Source: Aptenodytes patagonicus (taxonomy: Eukaryota > Chordata > Aves > Sphenisciformes > Spheniscidae). Taken from it: a stretch of DNA of 64,000 nt. The notes under the pieces were generated by a model, which worked only from the letters and a program-made list of their open reading frames with translations, was not told the DNA's origin and did not search any database. The position numbers and the translations under genes were made by a program. Every line of letters starts with the position of its first letter. Position 1 is the stretch's first letter. The stretch lies in NCBI RefSeq assembly GCF_965638725.1, contig NC_134963.1, positions 5,463,501 to 5,527,500 on the forward strand, read 5' to 3'. This document shows positions 10,116 through 23,200 of the stretch, in pieces.

Positions 10116-13100
10116 TCAAGTTAATAAACTAGAATTGCATTACTACAGTTACATTAATAAACTACAATTCCACATAGAAAGGTATTGCAAAACTGCCTTA
10201 CACAAGGCTCACGCTTGCCAGGCATGTGTGACTAATCCTTCAGCTGTGGTTTTCCTGAGGTTGTGTAAGTGTTACCGTAAGTAGCTGAAGCACTGGCTGA
10301 AGTTCAGTGCCAGTCTGCAGATGTTACGCAGCTGTTAAGGTTGTGTAAGCGTACACATGTAATGCAAAACTGCCGTTGTTTCTGAGCTGAGAGGCTTTGA
10401 GAGTGCTGCTGTGCCCAGTAATTGCCAGTTCCCGGCCCCGGTGCTTTTGCACTAACGGAGTAACAGCAGGAGGGTAACGCTGCCGTTTTGTCAAAGGCCA
10501 GCAGCCTGCTCCGACAGTGGGATGGCTGCGTGGTGGGCGGTGGTAGAACGTCGCTGCTGATCCTGCAGCCCTCGGAACGGGGGCTTGAAAAGCGTTCTGG
10601 CTAGCGTGAGTCTCATCATCCAGTTAGGGGGTAGACTTGACTTTTTGAAAGGCTTGAGCACATTAAGCAAACTTGGTAATTTCAGATGTACTAGCTTAAA
10701 GTCTTCCGGAATGTGCTTTCGTTCCAGCTTTGCACTAAGTGGAAATGCTATAGTATTAATGAGCTGAAACAAACGTCACGGAGCGGTTCCCATATGCTGT
10801 AAAAACACTGGCTAAAGGGAAGCCTTCGCTGAAGTATCGTGTGGTGAAGTGGAGGTTGCTGAATGCAGGAGCTCGTGAGCAGTTAACCACGCTGCGCTGG
10901 GGATCGGGAAATGGGAAAAGGGGGAGGCTGAAGAGTAAAAAACCAAAACTGTCCCTGACGAGCGGTAATGTGACTCGCCTTTGGAAGGGGATGTGGTGGG
11001 AGTTGGAATAGAGGTTTCAGCTGATCCCTGACCTCGGTGGGACCTGAAGTGATCCTACACTATCCAGAGTGGAAGGGTGGGATAGCAGGATTTGACTCGA
11101 GTAACACAGATTGATAATTATTCTTGACGAAGAGAGTGGTGGAAGATGCTTTTAGTGCCTTGTGGCCTGTAAAGAACCAGTTTGGATAATCGCGATCCAT
11201 GCTGAATTGGAGAAAGCTTTTGAATGCCACTGAGCTGAAACCCGAGCCAGGTGAAATTTGGTGTCGTGCCATCGCTGAGCTTCTGGTGCGTCCCCGCGGG
11301 GGGCCCCAGGCTTCAGCCATGCGTGTCCTGGCTTCACCGGACAGTCGGTGCTGGTGGGCTGGGTGGGAGCTTCAGGGGTGGTGCCGGTGCAGTGCCCTCA
11401 CGGCGGACAGAGGACCCTTGCTCTGTTTATGTACTCTTCTAACGTAACTGAACCTTCAACAAATACAAACAGTAAAGCTTGCCATTGTATGTTTTTTCTG
11501 GCCTCTTGAGTCGTCTGAATTTATGCAGCAATTAAAAATTCTGCAGCCCTTCAGCAGGTTTGGATGTGCTGTGAAGGAGCTTAAAATGGGGGTGTCTGAT
11601 CCAGTTCAGGGGCGGGTGTTTCTGGAATGAAGGGAGGTGCTCTTATGTAAAAAGGAAGAAGCTGCATCCTGGTTATGTTTTCATAACTCCTTTCTCTACA
11701 CATCTGGGAAGCTTTTCCTTGGAAATCTGATGATAAAAAAATAAGAAAAAAAAGCTGGAAAAAATAACTGCAAGTGGTTCTGATTTGAAGGTGGCTTGAT
11801 CACTGAAGGGGAAGAGCTACAGGAGGACATGGGGATGCTCAATGAATGTCAAAAACCTACACGAATGCAGTGCGTGTTTTAAGAAATTCTTTTATTTTAA
11901 ATGCCTCGGTGAAAAAAAAACCTACAATGCCGTACAAATACGTAACAGCCTGGAGTGTGATCCCAGTGGCTGTGCTGCAACCAGGCAAAGCGGAGAGCTT
12001 GTTGGAGGAGAAACCTGCACCGTGGTCTCGTAAGCTGAGTCAAAGCGCTGATCTCTGCAGGTCGCTTTGCTGGATTTGATGAACTTCGAGGGGTTGTTAA
12101 TGGTGGCAGTGCAAACACTTCAGAGCACGGCACCTGCAAGCAGAGACCACAGCTTGGGTAGGATCAACCACGGAACAGCAACGTTTGATGAAAATGGCAG
12201 AGCATTTTGTAAATGTCAAGGATGTCTTTTGTTCTAACCATGAAAGTACCTGCTGTCTCGCTTCAGACAACTTCACGTGGTTCACATTGTCCCGTGGTGC
12301 CTCAGGGTATCTCCTGGATGTTACTTGGGTTTATTGGGTTTTGAAGGAAAACACCTTTCACAGGATTTTTTTCCAGCAAAATGTTTTAAAGTAAAGGAAA
12401 ACACAGCACCTACTTTGTGCTGGATCTGAAAGGATTGCTGCTGGGGAAATGGGGTACGGCCAGCAGCTGCCTCCACTACGGAGACCCGGCTGGTATTGAA
12501 CAGAGACATGTTAATTGCTGCAGCAATTAAACAGAGGCAACAAGTGAGGAAAAAGGTCTAGAATGAAAAAAGACATAATTAAGCTTAAAAGACACAAATG
12601 CAGGCGTTCCACCAAGGTGAAGGCCATGGCAAGAGTTGGGTCCTCCGCTGTCCTGGCCTCTGCCCAGGTAGGAGCCGTGGGCTTGTGCCTCCCCGCAGCG
12701 CCCACGTGTCGTGTCATGGAGATAGCGTTTTGCAGGTAGATGCATTCCAGTTTCTAGACCCTTTAGCTCAGATCAACTTACAGTTCGGACAGTGGGATGA
12801 TGCATATAATTGTTTTAAAATAGGCTGCCACAAACTGGACTCTTCCCTTTGTTTTTTATTTTCTGCTGACTTCTAGACACTTTTAGGGATGAGTCTCAAC
12901 GAGGCTTTTATTCAGAGCCACTTCAGATACACAAGGTAGACAAAAGACCCAATTCCTTGGAAAAACAGAGGTGGGTTAGAAGGAGGTGATGGATGTTTTC
13001 TCCTCGGGGAGAGCCTAGGTTGAGCCCCAGGTCACCAGCCAACGGCTGACCGCCTGCTGAGCCCTTTACAGCCGCCTGCGCTTGCCCCCTTTCCTGAGGC

Positions 13101-13203
13101 ACCAAATACCTGCTGTGACAACAGGCTCGCAGCCACCCTGCCTGCTAATGCAGTGGCCACGGTGGGACCCGGTCCCTCCCGGGGGTGGCCTGGGCCGTAT
13201 ACC
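10116..13203. other. Intergenic, UBC to CR1
   Basis: About 3 kb without a recognisable gene, RNA or repeat. AT-rich stretches alternate with ordinary sequence. The longest open frames are under 100 codons and have no family features. Confidence 0.5.
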
Positions 13204-16130
13204 ATAGAATCATAGAATCATTTAGGTTGGAAAAGACCTTTAAGATCATCAAGTCCAACCGTTAACCCAGCACTGCCAAGTCCACCACTAAACCATGTCC
13301 CTAAGCGCCACATCTACACACCGTTTAAATACCTCCAGGAATGGGGACTCAACTGCTTCCCTGGGCAGCCTGTTCCAATGCTTGACAACCCTTTCTGTGA
13401 AGAAACTTTTCCTAATATCCAATCTAAACCTCCCCTGGCGCAACTTGAGGCCATTTCCTCTCGTCCTATTGCTTGTTACTTGGGAGAAGAGACCAACCCC
13501 CACCTCGCTACAACCTCCTTTCAGGTGGTTGTAGAGAGTGATAAGGTCTCCCCTCAGACGCCTTTTCTCCAGGCTAAACAACCCCGGTTCCCTCAGCCGC
13601 TCCTCATCAGACTTGTTCTCCAGACCCTTCACCAGCCTCGTTGCCCTTCTCGGGACACGCTCCAGCACCTCAATGTCCTTCTTGTAGTGAGGGGCCCAAA
13701 ACTGAACACAGTATTCGAGGTGTGGCCTCACCAGTGCCGAGTACAGGGGCACGATCACTCCCCTAGTCCTGCTGGCCACACTATTTCTGATACAGGCCAG
13801 GATGCCATTGGCCTTCTTGGCCGCCTGGGCACACTGCTGGCTCATATCCAGCCGGCTGTCGACCAGCACCCCCAGGTCCTTTTCCGACAGGCAGCTTTCC
13901 AGCCCCTCTTCCCCAAGCCTGTAGCGCTGCATGGGGTTGTTGTGTCCCAAGTGCAGGACCCGGCACTTGGCCTTGTTGAACCTCATACAGTTGGCCTCGG
14001 CCCATCGATTCAGCCTGTCCAGATCCCTCTGCAGAGCCTTCCCACCCTCCAGCAGATCAACACTCCCGCCCAACTTGGTGTCGTCTGCAAACTTACTGAG
14101 GGGGCACTCGATCCCCTCGTCCAGATCGTTGATAAAGATATTAAGAACTGGCCCCAGTACTGAGCCCTGGGAAACACCATTTGTGACCGGCCGCCAACTG
14201 GATGTAACTCCATTCACCACAACTCTTTGGGCCCGGCCATCCAGCCAGTTTTTTACCCAGCAAAGAGTACGCCCGTCCCAGCCATGGGCAGCCAGTTTCC
14301 CCAGGAGAATGCTGTGGGAAATGGTGTCAAAGGCTTTACTAAAGTCTAGGTAGACCACATCCACAGCCTTTCCCTCATCCACTAAGCAGGTCACCTTGTC
14401 ATAGAAGATCAGGTTAGTCAAGCAGGACCTGCCTTTCATAAACCCATGCTGACTGGGCCTGATCACCTGGTTGTCCTGTACGTGCTGTGTGATGGCACTC
14501 AAGATGATCTGCTCCATAACCTTCCCCGGCACCGAGGTCAGACTGACAGGCCTGTAGTTCCCCGGATCCTCCTTCCGGCCCTTCTTGTAGATGGGCGTCA
14601 CATTTGCTAACCTCCAGTCAACTGGGACCTCCCCGGTTAGCCAGGACTGCTGGTAAAGGATTGAAAGTGGCTTGGTGAGCACTTCTGCCAGCTCCCTCAG
14701 TACCCTTGGGTGGATCCCATCCGGCCCCATAGACTTGTGCGTTGTCTAAGTGGTGTAGCAGGTCGCTAACCATTTCTGCTTGGATTATGGGGGCTTCATT
14801 CTGCTCCCTGTCCCTGTCTTCCAGCTCAGGGGGCTGGGTACCGGGAGAACAACTGGTCTTACTATTAAAGGCTGAGACAAAGAAGGCATTAAGTACCTCA
14901 GCCTCTTCCTCATCCTTTGTCACTATGTTTCCCCCCCCCATCCAACAAAGGATGGAGATTCTCCTTAGCCCTCCTTTTGTTGCTAATGTATTTATGGAAA
15001 CATTTTTTATTGTCTTTTACGGCAGTAGCCAGATTAAGTTCTAGTTGGGCTTTGGCCCTTCTAATTTTCTCCCTGCATAACCTCACAACATCCTTGTAGT
15101 CCTCCTGAGTGGCCTGCCCCTTCTTCCAAAGGTCATAAACTCTCCTTTTTTCTCTGAGTTCTAGCCAAAGCTCTCTGTTCAGCCAGGCCAGTCTTCTTCC
15201 CCGCCGGCTCGTCTTTCGGCACATGGGGATGGCCTGCTCCTGCGCCTTGAAGATTTCCTTCTTGAAGAACGTCCAGCCTTCCTGGACTCCTTCACTCTTC
15301 GGGACTGCCTCCCATGGGACTCTTGTCAACCAGGCTCCTAAACAGGCCAAAGTCTGCCCTCTGGAAGTCCAAGGTGGCAGTTCTGCTGACCCCCCCTCCT
15401 TACCTCTCTGAGAATCGAAACCTCTATCATTTCGTGATCGCTGTGCCCAAGACGGCCTCCAACCGCCACATCACCCACAAGTCCTTCTCTGTTCGCAAAC
15501 AGCAGGTCCAGCGGGGCACCCTCCCCAGTTGGCTCCCTCACCAGCTGTGTCAGGAAGTTATCATCTTCCACGCACTCCAGGAACCTCCTGGACTGTGTCC
15601 TCTCCGCTGTATTGTATTTCCAGCAGACATCTGGTAAGTTGAAGTCCCCCACGAGAGCAAGGGCTAGCGATTGTGAGACCTCTCCCAGCTGCTTATAGAA
15701 TATTTCGGCTGCCTTTTCATCCCAGTTGGGTGGTCTGTAACAGACTCCCACCGTGATACCTGCCTTGTTGGCCTTTCCCCTGATTCTTACCCATAAACAC
15801 TCAACTCTATCGTCACCGTCATCAAGTTCTAGACAATCAACACACTCCCTAACATACAGGACTACCCCACCGCCTCTCCTTCTTGCCTATGCCTTCTGAA
15901 GAGCTTCTAGCCACCCATTGCAGCACTCCAGTTGTGCGAGTCATCCCACCATGTTTCCGTGACGGCAACTATATCATAGTTTTCCAGCTGCACAACGGCT
16001 TCCAGCTCCTCCTGTTTGTTGCCCATGCTGCGTGCGTTGGTGTAGATGCACTTCAGTTGGGCTATTGATCCGCCGCCTTTTTGGGGGAAGAAGCCCTAAT
16101 TCCTACGTGACCATTCTCAGGCGTTTCCAT
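13204..16130 (-). mobile_element. CR1 LINE, 5'-truncated just before ORF2
   Basis: The element lies on the minus strand. Its 3' end is at about 13204 with the avian CR1 signature, the octamer ATTCTATG repeated (seen on + as CATAGAATCATAGAATCA). Reading 5' to 3' on the minus strand, the endonuclease begins near 16070 with TNARSMGNKQEEL, then ETWWDD near 15940, GDFNLPDVCW near 15640 and LGHSDHEMIE near 15430, which are the APE catalytic motifs. The reverse transcriptase follows: [32 protein letters not shown], and the catalytic FADD in [10 protein letters not shown]. The RT part is one open frame of 480 codons (13288-14730). The endonuclease and linker are spread over other frames, so about four frame breaks (near 15880, 15345, 14930, 14735) interrupt ORF2. 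ORF1 is absent. The good preservation suggests a relatively young copy. Confidence 0.95.
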
Positions 16131-16275
16131 GGTTTCTAACACATACACATACATGGTAGATATATGTAGATACATAGAGATATACAGACACATTTATGTA
16201 TTTTTGTATTTTTATCTATTTTAATATATTTATATATTAATACATGTTTTTATATTCATACATAGATACAGGGTT
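16131..16275. repeat. TA/ACAT-rich low-complexity tract
   Basis: Imperfect ACATA/TATAGA and TTTTAT repeats (for example ACATACACATACATGG and TTTATATATTAATACATG). The tract sits between the 5' end of the CR1 and the GC minisatellite, an abrupt switch from very AT-rich to very GC-rich DNA. Confidence 0.8.
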
Positions 16276-16384
16276 CTGTTTTCCATAGGTTCACCCGCCC
16301 CGCCGCCCCCCGCCCCGGCTGCGCTGAGAGAGCGGGCGGGGCTCGGCGCCGCCTCGGCCGGCGCGGCTGGGCCCGGCCCCGCTC

Positions 16385-17040
16385 CGCCCCCCCCCCCGCT
16401 CCGCCCCCGGCCCCGCTCCCTCCGGCCCCGGCCCCCCCCGCTCCGCCCCCGGCCCCGCTCCCTCCGCCCCCGGCCCCGCTCCCTCCGGCCCCGGCCCCGC
16501 TCCGCCCCCGGCCCCGCTCCCTCCGGCCCCGCTCCGCCCCCGGCCCCGCTCCCTCCGGCTCCGGTCCCGCTCCGCCCCCGGCCCCTCTCCCTTCGGCCCC
16601 GACCCCCCTCCGCCCCCGGCCCCTCTCCCTCCGGCCCCGCTCCGCCCTCGGTCCCCCCCGCTCCGCCCCCGGCCCCGCTCCCTCCGGCCCCGGCCCCCCC
16701 CGCTCCGCCCCCGGCCCCGCTCCCTCCGCCCCCGGCCCCCCCCGCTCCGCCGTCGGCCCCGCTCCCTCCGGCCCCGCTCCGCCCCCGGCCCCGCTCCCTC
16801 CGGCCCCGGCCCCGCTCCGCCCCCGGCCCCTCTCCCTTCGGCCCCGACCCCCCTCCGCCCCCGGCCCCTCTCCCTCCGGCCCCGCTCCGCCCCCGGCCCC
16901 GCTCCCTCCGCCCCCGGCCCCCCCCCCCGCTCCGCCCCCGGCTCCGCTCCCTCCGGCCCCGGCCCCGCTCCGCCCCCGGCCCCGCTCCCTCCGCCCCCGG
17001 CCCCGCTCCCTCCGGCCTCGCTCCGCCCCGCTCCCTCCGC
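16385..17040. repeat. GC minisatellite upstream of SCARB1, with higher-order repeat
   Basis: About 650 bases made of variants of CCCCGCTCC, GCCCCCGGCCCC and CTCCCTCCGG in irregular alternation. A longer block marked by the rare CCCTTCGGCCCCGACCCC variant occurs twice, at about 16588 and 16833, about 245 bases apart, showing a higher-order duplication. The minus strand has stop-free frames of up to 399 codons of Gly/Arg/Ala/Glu repeats; these follow from the repeat composition and are not a gene. It ends about 75 bases before the SCARB1 start codon. Copy number may be mis-assembled. Confidence 0.9.
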
Positions 17041-17115
17041 CGGGCCGGGGTGGGCCGCGGGGGCATAAAGCGGCGGTCGCGGTTGCGGTCCGGCTCCGCT
17101 CTGCTGCGCTGCGCC
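17041..17115 (+). promoter_or_regulatory. SCARB1: SCARB1 proximal promoter and 5' UTR
   Basis: A CpG-rich stretch directly before the start codon. GGGCATAAAG at 17061-17070 could be a weak TATA-like element. It would place transcription start near 17095 and leave a very short leader; equally, initiation may be dispersed within the upstream GC repeats. GC-box-like motifs (CCCCGCCC-type) are abundant in the minisatellite. No sterol element was recognised. Confidence 0.45.
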
Positions 17116-17235
17116 ATGGCCGCGGCCCGGCGCAGGGTGTCGGTGGGGCTGGGGCTGGCCGGGGCGGCCTGCGCCGTCCTGGGGGTCTGCCTGCTGCTGG
17201 TGGGGCCCCTCATCATCAAGGAGCAGGTCGTCAAG
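17116..17235 (+). CDS. SCARB1: SCARB1 exon 1: cytoplasmic N terminus and first membrane segment
   Basis: Forty codons from ATG at 17116 (context GCGCCATGG, near-ideal Kozak) to AAG|GTCAGC. They read [12 protein letters not shown] followed by an uninterrupted hydrophobic stretch to about residue 34 and KEQVVK. An upstream in-frame ATG at 17050 would add 22 Arg/Ser-rich residues. I reject it because family members start within ten residues of the membrane segment. The GTCAGC donor is weaker than consensus. Phase 0. Confidence 0.95.
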
Positions 17236-20200
17236 GTCAGCGGGGCCGGGGGTTCTTGGGGGGGGGGGGGGGGGGGGGGGGTGCGTGTCTGCTGTGGGGG
17301 CCGGGGCGGGGGGGGGGGGGGGGGGGAGGGATGCACGTTGGGTGCATGGGGGCTCGGGAGGCTGGAGCCGGTGCATGGCTGGGGGCTTGGTATGGGGCTG
17401 GTGTGCGTCCAGGATCCGGTGCAGGGGTGATGGTGGTGCAGAGTAGGGTGTGCTGGGGTCGGTGTGCAGCCAGGGCTGGTGCATGGGCATGTTTTCCCTG
17501 TCTAGTGTAATCCAGGGGAGCGGGAGACAGCTCAGTACTGAAGGGTCTCTGCTTCAGTGTCACTCTGAGCCGCCTCACGATCTTAATGCGGGCAAATCCG
17601 GGCTTGGATATTCCGCCCTTGGCTACAGCAAGCGTGCCTGGGCTGAACGGGCTCTCATCCCTGATTAGCAAGGGCTGTTTGCTTAGCTGGAGTTGGCTGG
17701 GGGGCATAGTGGTGGTGGTTGGTGCTGGGCTGAGCAGCCGGGCAGGGCTGAGCATTGCCCTGAGCACCAGCCCTTCCCCTGTCCCTACTGCCTTTACCTG
17801 CAGCACCCCTTTTGTAAATAGGTGTACAGATTACTAGGCTCAGACGTACTCTGGTGAGATGCTTTCCAAACTGGAAACGGAACAGGCGGTGTGCAGGAGT
17901 GCTCTGAAGGAGCCTCGTGCATGGAGCAACCTCCAAGTCATCTTCTGCTCAACTAGAAAACCTAAAGAGCTGCCTCTCTGAAGACCTCTTTTATCCACAG
18001 GATTGGTCCTGAGGCTGAAGGAGTGTTTATCCCCCACGGTTAAGGTGTGGGGCTGTGGATGGAGTTGTTGGTCTGTTCAGTAACTGCTGCACGGAGACTT
18101 GGGAGCCAGTGCTCCTGTCCTTGCTGTCGGGACACCAGTTATCCTATTGTAACGAGCCAATTGACTCATTCTCACGTTTAGCCAAACCTTTTTCTCCCTG
18201 CCCAGAGGAGATGTGCCCCCTGCCTGGGCATTTCTCCAAGCTTGCACCTACCCAGGTCAGCACTTGGAAATGTGCTTCTGATGAAAGAGGCGAGTAAAGG
18301 GTGTGGTTACATGTGCCACAAAGTCTCTGCTGAAAACAAAGTTCTGCTTAAGCTTACCCTCTGGAAGTGCTGCTGGCTGGGCAAAGCCAGACGGTCCTAT
18401 GGCTTAAGCAGTAAAAGTCAATCTCTGTCCAGTCTCATGGACAGCAGGAGCTGGTACCTGCAAAGAAAAGGCTGAATGGCCCCTGCAGAACAGGAGTGAC
18501 ATTTGTGATGCAAAAACCTTTCTGCCCTCTCTTTAGCCAATCCTGATTCTTTCTACCTGATTAGCTAATTCCTAATAACTTGCAGCGAGAACAGAAGATG
18601 AGGAAAAGGCCAGCCCTTGTTTCTCCTCAGGTCTCCCTTCATCTCAAGCCCTTGGTCTTCACATCTTCAGCATGACCCAAGTGGTCCTGAGCTCTTATGA
18701 GGCTTAATGTGAAATGGAAAAAAAATAACTGAGTGCTGATGTCTAGGGTGGTGAGGAATATCCAGGACCTTACTCCTGGGTTGGTCTTCAGAGTGGTGGG
18801 TAAGAGGAAGAGCTGGGCCTTGAAGGGCTAGTGGCAGGGGTCGGGCAGGTGAAGGCTGGCTTGCCAGTCCTGGCTTCTCAAGATCTGCATGGAAGGTCAA
18901 GATGGTGTATCCTGATGGAAAAGCACTTAGGTGCAAAAAAGGTTGTAGTTTTGGGGATATCTTTGAGTAAAGTCTATAGGGGAATGCACGGTAGAAACAG
19001 GGAACTCGGAGCCCAGCTCCTGCCCCATTTGCAGAAACTGAATCTGCATCGGCTGCTGTCCTGGCAGCCGGGCTGCCTGCGGCATTGGCCCTGTAAAACC
19101 TGGGGATGTTGCTTTTCTGGAAGCACCTGGAGTGCCACAGACCTACCTAAGACACGAGCTTTAACATAGTGAGACTGCATCGACTCATTCATCTGCCACT
19201 TACCATTTCTTCTCCACCTGGGAACTCCTGTGCTGTCCCGCCTGAAAGCTGGCAGAAGACCGACAGCACTGTCTTTCCTGTTTTAGCAGGGTGATGAGGA
19301 TGGTGGTGAGAGGATGTGGAGGATGAGCTCTGACACTGAGGCTGCGCTTGCACGCAGCGTGACTGCTTCTCTCAATCTGAAGAAGAAACCTCAACTCTCG
19401 GTTTTAATGAGCAGGGTGGCTGAAGCCTTCCACCTGGAGAAGCAGGATGTGGGCACTGTTGGTGGAGCTGGTGGTCCCCTCTGGAGGAGATGAGCAGTAG
19501 CCAGTTCCTTTCAGTTCCTCAGGAACAGAGATCAGCATGGTCAGGAGGAGCCAAACCTCTCAGTGACGCTTTGTAACTCATCTAAGTGAAAAACACTCTA
19601 TTTTTATTTCAGACATATGACCATGTTTGTTTCGACCTACAAGTAGATTAATTCTAAGGCTACCCTGTTAAGTAGATCTTGCTTAGCAGCGTCTGTGGAG
19701 TATCTTGAGCTGCTGTGCCCAAACGGGAGAGGACTGAGAAAGGTAGCAGGGAGCTGGGATGCAGCTCCATCTGACTGTGTACATATTATATAAATAAATG
19801 CATATGCAATAGGGGATCCAGGGAGTGCGAGACAGAATAAGCAAGTAAAGGAAAGCAGATGTTGCTATTCAGACTCCGTTGGACACTCAGGAGTAGGGAT
19901 TATAAAGCTGGCTAAATAAAAACTTGTCCTCTAACTGCTTCTTTGCCATGAAATCCTTGAGGCTGGCAGGATGGAGGCTCTCGGCCAGCAGCGGGTGGGT
20001 GTTGATGTGGAGGTGGGAAGGGTTTGCTAGGTGGGTTTCACTGCACTGTGGAGATGTCTGCTCAGGGGTGGCACTTGGAGGATCTGGGCTTGAGTGAGGG
20101 GCTTGGAAAGCCCTGTTGCTTGCGGGTGGCGCAGCCTTGCCATGAAATGGCTAAAGAAAGATGGGGCGTTGCAGGGAAGCCTCCGGCAGCTTTCCTTCTC

Positions 20201-23200
20201 AACCCCCTGTGGCGGTGAATAGTCAGATCGAGCCACTCCAGGGCAGGAGAGCCGTTGTGGGGCTGCCGAGCTGCAGCGGGATAATGCCCACATGCCTTCA
20301 CCAATTAGTGGATTGAACTCACTTCCATAAGCCCGCTGGGTTACTTAACCATGGCAGGGGCTTGTGCTTGCAGAAAAAGCAAAGATTACGGTGGAACAAA
20401 CCCAAAATAAATGCTCAAGAAGGAACAGGCTCTTGTCAATAAGGCAGCCCCCAGGAGGCAGGGAGTGGAGACAGATGTGCCCAGCCCAGGAGCTGGCATC
20501 TTGGAGCTGGTGAGGGCTTAAGTCAGGTTTGGGCTCCTGCAGGCATTTCCCAGCGAATGGGACAATGATATGGAAACACGATTGTGCATTGCTTTTGACC
20601 TGCCTTATGACCAGCTATGAGTCACCACAGGATGGCAGTTGAGAGGAGGCAAAGGTGTCCTGCACGGCACTGTCGGGACACAGCTGGGTTGCCATCCCAG
20701 TTCTCTATCTGCTTTTTGGGAATTTAGTGGGCCCTCCCTGCCGGTACCCAAACAGTTGTGCAGATGGATGTGCCCCCTCTCCCAGACCTTGCCCGCTTCT
20801 GGCTGCGTGGAGCTGCCAAACCTGGCGGATGAGTGGAGGCCTTTGGGACAGGGTTGTTTGTGCCAGGCGAGTCAAACATGCAGAGCTGTGAATAATTCAG
20901 TGCTGGGTTGTCTAGCGCAGAGCGAGCCTCCAGCACATCAAAACAGCTCCGAAATCCTGTGGGTAGGATCTGGAAAGTTCAGCCTGAATAAATAAGCCTA
21001 CAGACATCCTGTGGCATCAACTTTGTGCTTCTGCATACATAAGAGTTCCCAGTTTAGATCTGGCTCGGTTTCAGTCTGCATAACATGCCTGGATCCTCTG
21101 GAAAGCTCCTGCTGGAACTGCCGCCTTCGGCTGGGCCTGATGTGGAGCCAAGGGTGCATGTACTCAGCTGCAGCCACCAAACTCAAGAGTTGTCTCCTTA
21201 CTCTTCCCACCCCCCACCCCCCTTGCAGAACGTCAGGATCGACCCCAACAGCATCTCCTTCAGGATGTGGAAAGACATTCCCATTCCTTTCTACCTGTCG
21301 GTGCACTTCTTTGAAGTGGTGAACCCCAAGGAGGTCCTCCAGGGAGCGAAGCCAGTGCTGAACCAGCGTGGACCCTACGTTTACAGGTCAGGTACCCCTT
21401 GTGGTCCAGCTAGGCGTGAGCCTGGCCACTGTGCTGCCTGCCAGGCTCCTGGCTGACTCCTCTGGCAGAAGGGCACGGTATTAGCATGCTTGGCTCGAGT
21501 CCAGTGGCATAGGATTTTAAAGCGACCCAAATGTGCTCTAATTGCTCTGATCTTGCTAAAGCCAGAAGTAGGATCTCTGGCTGCTGGGGTGGTAAGGCTG
21601 GTCTGTGCTTCACTGAGTTGTGGAGCTCAGTCCTGTGCTAGGTCCTGTTGGGCAGCCAGACCTGGGCTCATAAGGTCCAAACAAAGGCATGAGGGGTGTT
21701 GCTGTGGTGGTGGGCAACCCTCATTTTCAGAGTGGACTTGTTTCATCTTCAGTGTGCATTTAGGAGTCCAGCTTCAGAGCTGGAGTTACCTCAATATCGA
21801 ACTTCATGGATTGGCCTAAGACCTCTTATCTAACATGAGACCCAGAATCTGCCTAACATGAATGCTCTGGTCATGAGAACCAGTATGGAGCACTGAAACT
21901 TGCTCAGGCCCACCTGCAGCAGGGCTGTATTTGCCCTGGCTGAGGATGGTGGTTCAAGCCCCAGATGCTTCTCTGGACCTGAAATGTGAAGTGATGGTTG
22001 ATGTTGAGTTGAGCGTGTGAACTTACCCATAAATAGTGATATTTGACACATTAGTGCCTAAACATGTAGGCAAAGTTAGGTCAGCAGCGTAAGCAAGCTC
22101 ATGTGGGAAGATTACTGGTTTAATCCAAAGCTGTTTGAGTAGCGCTGGGGAGAAACCTGGCAGTATGTGTATGCCCTTGTTTCCCCTGGGCTTGCTAGGT
22201 TACACCATAAGACCATGTGGATTCTGTATGTTGTGATTGCATTGGTCACTTGACTTGGGGAAAAGGCTTCACTTACTATAAATAAGAATAAACAAAGGGG
22301 CAAAGCTTATTAGTGTCCTTATGTTCCCGCTGAGCAAGATTAGTGCCCTTCCCTAATGTGGGCTGTAAAACAGAGGCTCCACAATAAAGGACTTTGTTTT
22401 TGCTGGTGGGTTGAGCTTCAGCTTCCTCGGGAGCTGCAATAGGCTCGCGATGTTGGGAACAACCTCGTGCTACTGTGGAGCATTGCAGCCCCCATGAGAC
22501 TGGGCTGCCCCCGTGGCATGGAGCAGAGTGGTGGAGGTGGCATGCCTGAAGTCCTGAGGAGCAGGAGAGCCGTGATGCTGCGTGGAGGGTTGAGCTGCTC
22601 TGAACCTGGGAGCCATCAGGGAGCTCTGGGGCAAATCAGTGTGAGCTCGTTGGTGGGGCTTGTGCGATCTTGTTTGGTCCTCTCCTGTTTTGCAGGTTGT
22701 TTTGGCATGTGGGTTGGTGTAGGTCTGCTTATCTGGGTGTCTCTCTGATAGGGCTGGGCTTTTCAACAGCTGTAGGCGAAGTGACAGAGGGGATTTATGC
22801 TTTTGTCTGAGACGTTTTGTCAGCTGGGAAGAAACACTTGGTGTCAGCAAGCTGCTGCAGAATCCATCTGTCAGGGATGCCTCACTCCCAGGCTGCCATC
22901 TCCTCCTGCTAGACCCTAACCCTGGCCGGGGTGTGAGGTTGACACCGCCTGTTCCCTGGCATGCTGCCTCCCCTGCTGTCCCATGGCTTCTTGCTGGGGT
23001 TCAGTCTCCTTCCTCTGCTCTTCAGAAGCAAGCCCAGGCCTGTGCAGCCCATCCTTGCTCCGCAGGCGTTGCAGAGGCACTACGTGGGGGAAGGTTCCCA
23101 TGATCTCTCCCATCTCTTTGCAGAGAGTTGAGGTATAAAACAAATATCACATTTCATGACAATGACACAGTCTCCTTCCTGGAGTACCGGAAGCTCTTCT

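Noticed and set aside
13378-14163. Plus-strand 261-codon frame inside the CR1.
   Set aside because: It is the antisense of the CR1 reverse transcriptase.
17050-17115. Upstream in-frame ATG extending SCARB1 by 22 residues.
   Set aside because: CD36-family proteins begin just before the first membrane segment, and the ATG at 17116 has a far better context. The upstream ATG lies before the likely transcription start.
16230-17490. Minus-strand frames of 368 and 399 codons rich in Gly, Arg, Ala and Glu.
   Set aside because: They are read from the GC minisatellite; two overlapping frames are open at once and no initiation context or family is seen.
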